DNA of 44,931 bases from Carboxydothermus pertinax (GTDB lineage: Bacteria; Bacillota; Z-2901; Carboxydothermales; Carboxydothermaceae): contig NZ_BDJK01000017.1 of the NCBI RefSeq assembly GCF_001950255.1, forward strand, positions 1 to 44,931. The letters are read 5' to 3'. The translations under genes were made by a program, and so were the position numbers. The first letter of the stretch is position 1. Each line of letters begins with the position of its first letter. The notes under the pieces were generated by a model that saw only the letters and a program-made list of their open reading frames with translations, was not told the origin of the DNA and made no database searches. Positions 34,812 to 41,581 of the stretch are shown in pieces.

Positions 34812-35146
34812 AAGTAACAATTACAAAAGTTGAGCAAGATAGTAAGGCTTTAAAAATATATGTAACTTATACAAATAATAGTCCTGAAAGAATTAGCCCC
34901 GCTGAATCCTTAGTGAAAGTAATTAGTAATGGCAGACAATATGAAAATGATTTCTCTTTTATCTCCGATTACATAGACAAATACTATGATGAATATAAAA
35001 GCTATCCACTTGCTCCTTCCGAAATAGAACCAGGTGTAACAGCTGACTCGATTATTCTCTTACCCCCGATACCAAATATAGAAAAAAATGTCCGCATAAT
35101 ATTAAGAGCCAATTATGAGTGTAGTGTTTGTAATCCGCCAAAATAA
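34766..35146 (+). pseudogene. 5'-truncated extracellular beta-domain fragment (DUF4352-like)
   Basis: Open from just after a TAG at 34763. The reading EWVIKDVKVTITKVEQDSKA, then IYVTYTNNSPERISPAESLV, resembles the immunoglobulin-like domain of DUF4352 lipoproteins. The expected signal peptide and any start codon with a binding site are missing. The first possible start (GTG 34913) would cut into the domain. The end has a CSVC pair. Probably left by a deletion fused to the preceding 49-residue ORF. Confidence 0.45.
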
Positions 35147-35172
35147 ACTATGCGGCTGGCTTGGGTTGGGGG

Positions 35173-35274
35173 TTGGAAGATGGATTTGCATCTATTTTCT
35201 TTTACTCCTATTTAGTTGGCCTTAATATGCAACAAGAAAAATTAAAGAAAAAAATAGATGAATTGCAGAAATAA
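35173..35274 (+). other. small ORF or C-terminal fragment with one hydrophobic helix
   Basis: 33 codons from TTG: a hydrophobic stretch (FASIFFYSYLVGLN) then a charged tail (MQQEKLKKKIDELQK). The shape recalls tiny CcmD-like membrane proteins, but no clear binding site is present. Could be a gene fragment. Confidence 0.25.
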
Positions 35275-35297
35275 ATATGCTAAGTAGGAGGTAATAA

Positions 35298-35888
35298 ATG
35301 TCCACGTTAAGCTTAATGGAATATATTGAAAATATTGTAGGGGGCTTATGTGGCTTTTTTCTTGGAATGTTTTTTCTAACTTTTATTATCTATTTACCTT
35401 TTCCAAAAGCAAATTATGGGTTTGATATTATTACTGTTCTAATTGTAGAAGCAATAGCCACAGTATTTTTCTTTACTGTAAAGTTTTTTATAAGTGGCGT
35501 TATAGATAGTATTTATAAAAAATCTGGAATAAAAGATGTTGATAAAATGACTGGCGAGCAGTTTGAACACTGGCTTGAACTATTATTTAAAGAATATGGC
35601 TATAAGGTCGAACGAACACGTAAAACCGCTGATTACGGAGCAGACCTAATTATTGAAAAGGAGAATATAAAAATTGCGGTCCAAGCTAAAAGACATAAAA
35701 ACAAAGTAGGAATAAAAGCCGTTCAGGAGGCTATTTCAGCAGTAAAATTTTATGGTTGCCACAAAGCTGCAGTTTGCACCAATAATTACTTCACTGAAAA
35801 TGCGATAAATCTTGCAAAGGCTAATAATGTTGAGCTAATAGATAGGGATAAGTTAGTAAAGCTTTCTATGGATAGAAGAAATAATTAA
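35298..35888 (+). CDS. membrane-anchored Mrr-type restriction endonuclease-like protein
   Basis: 196 residues. Two membrane segments (about 14-33 and 43-66) precede an Mrr_cat/PD-(D/E)xK nuclease domain (about 84-190). Key residues: E90 in GEQFEHWLELLFKEYGY, D116 in YGADLII, and Q129-A-K131 in IAVQAKR. The end CTNNYFTENAINLA and VELIDRDKL is typical of Mrr-like domains. Mrr enzymes cut modified foreign DNA; a membrane anchor could place it where incoming DNA arrives. ATG behind AGGAGG. Base composition is AT-rich. Confidence 0.82.
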   Translation: MSTLSLMEYIENIVGGLCGFFLGMFFLTFIIYLPFPKANYGFDIITVLIVEAIATVFFFTVKFFISGVIDSIYKKSGIKDVDKMTGEQFEHWLELLFKEYGYKVERTRKTADYGADLIIEKENIKIAVQAKRHKNKVGIKAVQEAISAVKFYGCHKAAVCTNNYFTENAINLAKANNVELIDRDKLVKLSMDRRNN

Positions 35889-35987
35889 TAATTATGCCTT
35901 ATTAGTAGACGTGGAGCATTTTAATCAACTTACTCTTTACTTCAAATAAAAACCAAAAGAATATAAAAGAAGGAGCGATAAGCTACG

Positions 35988-36320
35988 ATTTACAAAATTT
36001 ATTGCAACGAAAGTAGACAAACTAATTCTGAATATATATTAGTTGGTGGAATATGGATATTAAAAGAAAAAGGATGGAATTTTGTAAACGATTTCGAAAA
36101 GTTTTGCCAAAATGTTTTAGGTTTAAAAAATCCTATGGGGCACATGAAATGGACTAAAGTCCCCCCATCAGCAAATAGTAAGTACTTCAAAGCATACGAA
36201 AAATTAGTTGACTTAAATTTCGAATATAATTCAAAAAATATAATGTTTTTTAGGACCTTAATAGTTAATAAAAACGATTATGATTTTACTCATGAAAAAT
36301 TTTATAAAGGATACGACCTT
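35988..36320 (+). pseudogene. DUF3800-family gene, 3'-truncated and fused to the integrase remnant
   Basis: The reading IYKIYCNESRQTNSEYILVG, then KWTKVPPSANSKYFKAYEKL and MFFRTLIVNKNDYDF, follows the DUF3800 pattern (Y-x-D-E-S, the K-W-s block, then the v-v-d block), though the usual D in YCDES is N. An AGAAGGAG site lies upstream, but the first codon is ACG/ATT where ATG is expected. The sequence passes without a stop into integrase near 36320, where composition changes from AT-rich to balanced. The C-terminal half of DUF3800 is missing. DUF3800 proteins are common in phages and defence islands. Confidence 0.65.
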
Positions 36321-37188
36321 TACACCTGGGCCACAAACGCATATATCATCCCTGCCATTGGCCATATTTCACTGCAAAAACTCCAGCCACACCATCTCCA
36401 GCGTTTATATAACTCTATTCGCGGTAATAATAAATCTACAAGGTTAGTTCACCTGGTCCATCAGCTTTTATATGGAGCTCTTAAACAAGCTAAAAAAAGC
36501 CGTCTTATTCAAGATAATGTTGCTGAAGCGACAGAACTCCCGCGGATGCAGAAAAAAAAAAGAGGTCCGGGCACTCACTTTAGAAGAACAAGACGCCTTT
36601 CTCCGGGCATTAGCAGGGCACCAGTTAGGCACAGCTTTTATACTGGCTTTAGGGACCGGACTGCGACGAGGTGAACTCCTGGGACTTCACTGGGAGGATA
36701 TTGATTTAGAAGAAGGAATTTTGCATGTAAAAAGAAATGTAGTTTATGTTCGTGGACATGGGATAGTGGTTCAACCGCCTAAAACGGAAAAAGGCAATCG
36801 TACAATACCAATCCCAAAATTAGTTTTAAAGATGCTGGAAGGGCACCAGGAAAGATTAAAAGCAGAAGGGCTTTACAGGCCTGACGGACCCGTTTTCCCA
36901 AGTAAAAATGGCACCTATATGTATCCTGACAACTTCGAGCGAACGTTCAGGAAACTGCGCAAAGAAGCAGGAATTGATATTAACCTTCATGCGCTCCGTC
37001 ATACTTTTGCTACTCGCTTATTAGAACTCGGTGAAGATTTAAAAGTAGTTCAAGAGTTACTTGGTCATGCGCGTATTGGTATAACAGCAGATATTTAGAC
37101 TCATGTTACAGAACGATTAAAAAAACGTGCAGTAGAAAAATTAGACCAAGTTTTAAACTTTGGGCACCAATTGGGTACCAAAATAACA
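36320..37188 (+). pseudogene. int: tyrosine recombinase (integrase), decayed
   Basis: Reading begins in the core-binding domain (NAYIIPAIGHISLQKLQPHH); the N-terminal arm is lost at the DUF3800 junction. At 36552-36561 a run of ten A shifts the frame; nine would restore it. The catalytic domain continues in the next frame with R in GTGLRRGELLGLHWEDIDL, HALRH and LLGHARIG. At 37096-37098 TAG replaces the nucleophilic Tyr codon (ADI-stop-THVTERLKKR). The frame then stays open, with good C-terminal sequence, through VLNFGHQLGTK. Lies beside the tRNA-Val attachment site. Confidence 0.88.
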
Positions 37189-37193
37189 TTTAA

Positions 37194-37217
37194 GCCTCCG
37201 GAGAAAACCCCGGAGGC
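37194..37217. terminator. GC-rich hairpin between the integrase remnant and tRNA-Val
   Basis: Stem GCCTCCGG / CCGGAGGC, 8-nt loop. It can act on either strand, ending the integrase transcript or, on the minus strand, the tRNA-Val transcript. T tracts are weak. Confidence 0.5.
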
Positions 37218-37226
37218 CTTGATTTC

Positions 37227-37273
37227 TCTGGTGGGCGGGACAGGGATCGAACCTGTGACCTTCTGCGCGTCAA
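37227..37273. repeat. right attachment site (attR), 47-bp direct repeat
   Basis: Identical to 32709-32755. Covers the tRNA-Val gene from the anticodon loop to CCA plus 2 nt, so the tRNA remains whole after integration. Confidence 0.92.
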
Positions 37274-37303
37274 GCAGACGTTCTCCCACTGAACTACCCG
37301 CCC
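37229..37303 (-). tRNA. tRNA-Val (GAC anticodon)
   Basis: 75 nt including encoded CCA. Acceptor GGGCGGG/CCCGCCC, D arm GTTC/GAAC, anticodon arm TCTGC-TTGACGC-GCAGA with anticodon GAC, T arm ACAGG-TTCGATC-CCTGT. All stems are perfect. Its 3' half serves as the integration site of the element. Confidence 0.96.
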
Positions 37304-37315
37304 GCCTGCTCTTAT

Positions 37316-37344
37316 ATTATTACTGATTTTCATTCTAAAGTCAA
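37316..37344 (-). promoter_or_regulatory. tRNA-Val promoter
   Basis: Minus strand: TTGACT (37344..37339), 17-nt spacer, AATAAT (37321..37316). Confidence 0.7.
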
Positions 37345-37415
37345 GTAGGAAATTTAATCATATTTTCAACTTTTAAAACATAAGTTATATCAAACTCAAT
37401 GAAAGGAGAGCTACT

Positions 37416-38162
37416 ATGAAAGTTTTATTTTTTAATTACAAAAAACTTTGGCAATATATCTTAATACTTTTTTTAGCAGCATTAATTGGCTTAGTTTTTT
37501 ATCACTACTTAACTGAACCGGTAGTAAAACCTCAAATTATTGACTTTTACCCGGTTTATAAAGTTGAAACTAATAAAAAAGTAGTAGCATTAACCTTTGA
37601 TTTAAGCTGGGGTACGAATACCTATAAACCTATTCTTAAAACTTTAAAAGAAGAAGATATAAAAGCTACTTTTTTCCTCTCTGGCCCCTGGGCTAAACAA
37701 CATCCCGAGATAGTCCAGGAAATTGTTAAGGACGGCCATGAAATTGGAAGCCACGGTCATCGCCATATAAATTATACCAGTCTTTCCCCCGAGGAAATTA
37801 AAAAGGAAGTCAATTTAGCAGAAAATTCAATAAAAGCTGTAAGCAACGTTACGACGTCACTGATACGTTTACCCAACGGCGATTACGACAAAAAAGTAAT
37901 AAAAACTTTAAGAGAAATAGGCTATACCGCTATTCAATGGAGCGTTGATTCTCTGGATTGGAAAAATCCCGGAAAAGAAACCATCTATAACCGAGTCTTA
38001 GCTAGAATTCACCCAGGGGCCATAATATTAATGCATGCCAGCGATACCTGCAAGCAAACGGGTCAAGTACTGCCAAAAATCATCAAAGAATTAAAACGCC
38101 AGGGTTATACCTTTACTACAGTCTCAAAACTTCTTACTCTGGGTCCCGCTGCCATTCAGTAG
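37416..38162 (+). CDS. polysaccharide deacetylase, PdaB-like
   Basis: 248 residues: membrane anchor (about 12-30), then a NodB domain with motif 1 ALTFDLSWGTNTY (TFD-S-WG is the PdaB variant of TFDD), motif 2 SHGHRHIN, motif 3 RLPNGDYD, motif 4 WSVDSLDWKNPG and motif 5 ILMHASDT. PdaB in Bacillus is needed for spore cortex maintenance. The substrate here should be peptidoglycan-like N-acetyl groups, by inference. ATG behind AAAGGAGAG. The 3' end overlaps the convergent MATE gene by 29 nt. Confidence 0.88.
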   Translation: MKVLFFNYKKLWQYILILFLAALIGLVFYHYLTEPVVKPQIIDFYPVYKVETNKKVVALTFDLSWGTNTYKPILKTLKEEDIKATFFLSGPWAKQHPEIVQEIVKDGHEIGSHGHRHINYTSLSPEEIKKEVNLAENSIKAVSNVTTSLIRLPNGDYDKKVIKTLREIGYTAIQWSVDSLDWKNPGKETIYNRVLARIHPGAIILMHASDTCKQTGQVLPKIIKELKRQGYTFTTVSKLLTLGPAAIQ

Positions 38163-39483
38163 CAGGCCACCAGTGACCCATTTTATAAAGATAAAGGTAA
38201 ATCATCATTAAAAAGCTCCATTGCATTGTACTCACAATCCAGGCATAATACACATCGTACTTATTTAAAATAAATAAATACCAATAAAGCGGCAGCCTAA
38301 ATAGCCACATCCCCGCTGTTGTTAAATAAAACGGAATTTTTGTATTCCCGACTCCCCGGTATACCGACCCTAAAACCATTTCAACCCCAGTAGGAATTTG
38401 TTCTAAGGCCCCAATTTTTAAACACCCATTTATTTTTTCTAAAACTTGCAGGTCTTTGGTAAAAATTAAACCTAGCTTAGTGGGAATAAGAAAGAAAATT
38501 ATTCCCATTATCCCCATCCCAAAAACGGTCAAATTTAAGGTTTTCCCTATGTAATTTTTTGCTTTTTTATAGTCACCTTCACCGTAAAACCTACCTGCAA
38601 AGGAATAGGCAGCAATGGCTAAACCATATCCGGGCATAAAGGCCAATGACTCAATATTAATAGCAATTTCGTTGGCTGCAAAACTTATTGCCCCAAGTTT
38701 TACCAAGATAAAACTTATCATAACCCTTCCCAGCGAAAAACTCCCTTCTTCCAAAGCAGCAGGTAAACTTATCTTGATAATTTTTTTGATATAAAGAGAG
38801 CCCATTCCGAGTTTTCTAAAACTTATTTTCTTTTCAAAAAAAGCAATATAAAAAAGGGTCACAATTGACCCCAGGGAAATAGAAATCCCCGACGCTAATG
38901 CGGCACCTACTACCCCCAGTCGCGGAAAGCCAAGCTTACCGAAAATCAAGACGTAATCTAAAAAGATATTCAGGCTGTTGATAACCACTGCCGTTAAGAG
39001 GGGAATATTAGTCTGACCCAGAGCTCTTAACAACCCATTGCCTACAAAAAGCAAAAGAGAAAGCACAGCAAATTTACCAATAGTATTTAAATAGCTAACC
39101 ATTAATTCAGAAACTTCCGGTTCAATTTTTAATAAGGGTAAAAACAATTGCACCATTAAAGGTAAAAATATTAATAATAGTCCTGCTAAAAAAGCTAAAA
39201 GCAAAGAATAGGTAAAGTATCTTTTTACTTCTTCCTCTTTCTTCGCCCCTAAGGCCTGGGCTGCTAAAGCTCCACCGCCGGTACCAATAGCAGCAAAAAT
39301 AAAATAAATGCTGAAAATAATTTGTGAGCCAAGCCCAACTCCTGAAACCGCAACTGCCCCAAGCCTTCCTACCATTGCCGTATCTACAATACCAACAGCC
39401 ATATGAAGAACCATTTCAAGTACTGCCGGTAATGCCACTTTTATAATTTCCAGATACATGTAACGTTCTTTCCCCCCTTTCAT
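38134..39483 (-). CDS. MATE-family multidrug/toxin efflux transporter
   Basis: 449 residues with twelve hydrophobic segments in two MatE repeats. N-terminal LPAVLEMVLHMAVGIVDTAMVGRLG is typical, and the second repeat starts near SLPAALEEGSFSLGRVMISF. Members export cationic compounds using Na+ or H+. The substrate is unknown. ATG at 39483 behind AAAGGTGG. A start ten codons later (near GTTACATG) is possible. Convergent overlap with the deacetylase gene. Confidence 0.9.
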   Translation of the reverse strand: MKGGKERYMYLEIIKVALPAVLEMVLHMAVGIVDTAMVGRLGAVAVSGVGLGSQIIFSIYFIFAAIGTGGGALAAQALGAKKEEEVKRYFTYSLLLAFLAGLLLIFLPLMVQLFLPLLKIEPEVSELMVSYLNTIGKFAVLSLLLFVGNGLLRALGQTNIPLLTAVVINSLNIFLDYVLIFGKLGFPRLGVVGAALASGISISLGSIVTLFYIAFFEKKISFRKLGMGSLYIKKIIKISLPAALEEGSFSLGRVMISFILVKLGAISFAANEIAINIESLAFMPGYGLAIAAYSFAGRFYGEGDYKKAKNYIGKTLNLTVFGMGIMGIIFFLIPTKLGLIFTKDLQVLEKINGCLKIGALEQIPTGVEMVLGSVYRGVGNTKIPFYLTTAGMWLFRLPLYWYLFILNKYDVYYAWIVSTMQWSFLMMIYLYLYKMGHWWPATEWQRDPE

Positions 39484-39519
39484 AGCCCACCTTTTTCGAT
39501 TTTATCATAAATTCCCTGG

Positions 39520-39554
39520 AAAATAAAAGAAAAATCCGGGCAGCAACCCGGATT
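39520..39554 (-). terminator. terminator of the yhcN-like gene
   Basis: Minus-strand stem AATCCGGG / CCCGGATT with a 6-nt loop (39554..39533), followed by TTTCTTTTATTTT. It overlaps the stop codon. Confidence 0.85.
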
Positions 39555-40023
39555 ACTTGGTTTTAGGAGTCATTCGCCGGCGAATTTCATCCAGCTCCCG
39601 GATAAAGGATGACAGTGGCCTACCTTTAGCTACCCCTTCGGCTACATGACGTATTCGTGTTACAGTATCTGCATCAGTCGTTACAAAAACCGTTTTCAGC
39701 CTCGGCTCAGCAGATTTAACTCGATTGGCTGCCTCTTCCTTAATCTTATCCGTTTCCTTTTTTTCTACCCCAGCCTTCAGGTCCAGTCCTACATATGCAG
39801 TACTACCAGAAATAACCGCTGTGGCTTTGGTAACCTTTTCGGTTTTAGCGGCCTCCCGTGCTATTTTATCTGCTATCTTTCTGAGTTCCGTAGGATTAGT
39901 AGGGAGAGTAGTAGGGGTACCACCTGGGGGAACAGTTTTAGGTACAGGTTTTCTTGCAGCTGTACAGGCAATAACTGTAAATATTAAGATAAAAAGCATT
40001 AAAATATAAAGAGCTTTTTTCAT
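39553..40023 (-). CDS. YhcN/YlaJ-like sporulation lipoprotein
   Basis: 156 residues with a signal peptide and lipobox ending in VIAC (Cys about 20), then a Pro/Thr-rich linker and a YhcN/YlaJ domain (LRKIADKIAREAAKTEKVTK, then TAYVGLDLKAGVEKKETDKI). Family members are spore-membrane lipoproteins involved in spore integrity or germination. The ATG follows CGGAGGTGA, which can pair with a complementary CCTCCG upstream (see 40023-40080). Confidence 0.85.
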   Translation of the reverse strand: MKKALYILMLFILIFTVIACTAARKPVPKTVPPGGTPTTLPTNPTELRKIADKIAREAAKTEKVTKATAVISGSTAYVGLDLKAGVEKKETDKIKEEAANRVKSAEPRLKTVFVTTDADTVTRIRHVAEGVAKGRPLSSFIRELDEIRRRMTPKTK

Positions 40024-40080
40024 AAAATCACCTCCGAAAATAGCTTAACCACTTCCGGAGGTTATATGCAAAATTAAGCT
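40024..40080 (-). promoter_or_regulatory. yhcN-like leader with two interleaved helices trapping the ribosome binding site
   Basis: The 57-nt gap after ilvN holds, in order on the minus strand, A1 AGCTTAA (40080..40074), B1 ACCTCCG, A2 TTAAGCT, B2 CGGAGGT. A1 pairs with A2 and B1 with B2, each over 7 bp. The order A1-B1-A2-B2 allows either a pseudoknot or two exclusive states. B2 is the Shine-Dalgarno sequence. No promoter was seen in the gap. Confidence 0.5.
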
Positions 40081-40575
40081 TTATAACTCTTTAGCAGACC
40101 GTGGACCACGATTTAAAGCAACTTTACCAGTTCTGACAATTTCGACAATCCCATGGTCAGTTAAAACTTCACATAAGGCATTTATTTTATCTTCATCGCC
40201 GGTAAGTTCAATTACCATAGTTTCCCGGTTAACATCAACAATGTTAGCTCGAAAAATACTGACAATATTAACAATGTCTGCCCGCTTTTCCGGGAGGGCT
40301 CGTACTTTAATTAAAGCTAACTCCCGGGCAATGGTTTCTTCCATTGGTAATTCTTTAATTTTTATTACATCAATTAATTTTGACAACTGATTGATTACCT
40401 GTTCTAAAACAAGGTCATCCCCCTGAACAACAATTGTAATCCTGGTAATATTAGGTTCTTCGGAATAACCGGCGGTAATACTTTCAATGTTAAACATCCG
40501 CCGACTTAATAACCCTGAAATCCTTGCTAAAACTCCCGGCTTATTTAATACCAGCACTGATAGGGTATGTTTCAC
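40081..40575 (-). CDS. ilvN: acetolactate synthase small (regulatory) subunit
   Basis: 164 residues: an N-terminal ACT domain (LSVLVLNKPGVLARISGLLS, NIESITAG) and the C-terminal ALS_ss domain (ALIKVRALPEKRADIVNIVS). Binds valine and activates the catalytic subunit. The large subunit gene is not next to it, so it is an orphan in this window. ATG behind GGAGGGATTGG. Confidence 0.92.
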   Translation of the reverse strand: MKHTLSVLVLNKPGVLARISGLLSRRMFNIESITAGYSEEPNITRITIVVQGDDLVLEQVINQLSKLIDVIKIKELPMEETIARELALIKVRALPEKRADIVNIVSIFRANIVDVNRETMVIELTGDEDKINALCEVLTDHGIVEIVRTGKVALNRGPRSAKEL

Positions 40576-40655
40576 CCCAATCCCTCCTTAATCTTTTCTT
40601 TTAAACAACTCTTTGATAAAATTTTATTTGAAATTTTTTAATGGGGAAGATATCT

Positions 40656-41315
40656 ATGCAAAGAAATTCACTACTTAAAGTGACAGTTGTTTTAGCAGTT
40701 GTATTGTTCATTTTTGTCTTCTTCATGTTAAATTTTAGCCATTTTTTTAACCGTTTTTCCTCTCCTGCCGAACTTGCTCGGTATTTACGATCCTTTGGTG
40801 TATTAACAACAGTAATAAGCCTTTTTCTTCTTGTAATTCAAACCTTATTTACCCCTGTCCCACTCTTTATTTTGGTTGTCGCCAACGGCTTTATTTTTGG
40901 AGTCATTCGCGGAATTTTCCTTTCATTGGCTGGAAGCGTTTTAGGAGCTACTATTGCCTTTCTATTAGCCAGACTTTTAGGAAGAAATTTCATAAGTCGC
41001 TATTTGAAACCAGAGCATCTTGACAAAGTGCATTCTTTTAGCCATAAGGAAGGCCCAAAGGTAGTATTTTTTGCCCGTCTAATTCCAGTTTTACCATCAA
41101 GCATAGTAAGTTACCTAGCAGGACTTAGCAATATGCGATTTATTCCCTATTTCGTTGCAACAACCTTAGGTAAACTTCCGGAAATTGTTATCTATTCCGT
41201 CCTGGGTCATGGTCTGGGTCACTTGAACGATTTAAAGTCACAAATTCTTCTAGCAGGTATAATCACCTTAATTGCCTATTTCTTTTACCGCTGGCATAAA
41301 AAAAATGGAGATTAA
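40656..41315 (+). CDS. TVP38/TMEM64 (SNARE-associated, DedA-like) membrane protein
   Basis: About 219 residues with five to six hydrophobic segments. Conserved blocks: FILVVANGFIFGVIRGIFLS, GATIAFLLARLLGR and FFARLIPVLPSSIVSYLAGL. Relatives are linked to lipid scrambling or undecaprenyl-phosphate recycling; the role here is unknown. The ATG at 40656 follows GGGGAAG; the ATG at 40641 has no binding site. Confidence 0.85.
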   Translation: MQRNSLLKVTVVLAVVLFIFVFFMLNFSHFFNRFSSPAELARYLRSFGVLTTVISLFLLVIQTLFTPVPLFILVVANGFIFGVIRGIFLSLAGSVLGATIAFLLARLLGRNFISRYLKPEHLDKVHSFSHKEGPKVVFFARLIPVLPSSIVSYLAGLSNMRFIPYFVATTLGKLPEIVIYSVLGHGLGHLNDLKSQILLAGIITLIAYFFYRWHKKNGD

Positions 41316-41319
41316 TTTA

Positions 41320-41350
41320 AAAAAAAATCGCTCACACGAGCGATTTTTTA
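41320..41350. terminator. bidirectional terminator
   Basis: Stem AAAAAATCGCTC / GAGCGATTTTTT, 12 bp, with a 4-nt loop. The T tract is good on both strands, serving the convergent TVP38 gene and the DUF1858 gene. Confidence 0.9.
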
Positions 41351-41551
41351 TGCTTGTTCTGAAGCCACTTTATTTAGATCAGCAATTAATTCGTCAATAT
41401 TAATACCATGAGCCCGGGCTCCTTGCTCAATATTTTCAAATTGGGCAGCTGCACACCCAAGGCATCCCATCCCATGCTTGTAAAAAACCGGTATTGTTTT
41501 CGGGTACTTGGTTACTACCTCGGTGATAGTCATTTCCTTGGTAATATTCAT
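41348..41551 (-). CDS. DUF1858-domain small protein (hybrid-cluster-protein-associated type)
   Basis: About 67 residues: ITKEMTITEVVTKYPKTIPV, then the GMGCLGCAAAQFENIEQGAR block with a CxxC. These single-domain proteins often accompany redox or Fe-S enzymes, and the CxxC may bind metal or act in thiol redox. Function unproven. ATG at 41551 placed 8 nt after GGAGG. Confidence 0.85.
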   Translation of the reverse strand: MNITKEMTITEVVTKYPKTIPVFYKHGMGCLGCAAAQFENIEQGARAHGINIDELIADLNKVASEQA

Positions 41552-41581
41552 TGGCCACACCTCCATTTCCTACTCCTTATT

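Larger units (their letters stand above)
32709..37273. mobile_element. tRNA-Val-integrated genomic element, about 4.5 kb, decayed
   Basis: Bounded by 47-bp identical direct repeats (32709-32755 and 37227-37273). The right copy is part of the intact tRNA-Val gene. Contents from left: excisionase, small ORFs, zinc-ribbon protein, cro-like and cI-like regulators in divergent arrangement, coiled-coil protein, fragments, membrane-anchored Mrr nuclease, DUF3800 fragment and integrase remnant next to the tRNA. This is the normal layout of an integrative element or satellite with a tyrosine recombinase. No capsid, replication or conjugation genes are present. The integrase is broken, so mobility has probably been lost. 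Confidence 0.88.

Noticed and set aside
37096-37098. TAG read as pyrrolysine in the integrase
   Set aside because: The position is the catalytic Tyr, and the gene already has a frameshift and an N-terminal loss. Simple decay explains it.
37101-37289. Minus-strand ORF through the tRNA
   Set aside because: Translates the tRNA-Val and the integrase antisense; no coding character.
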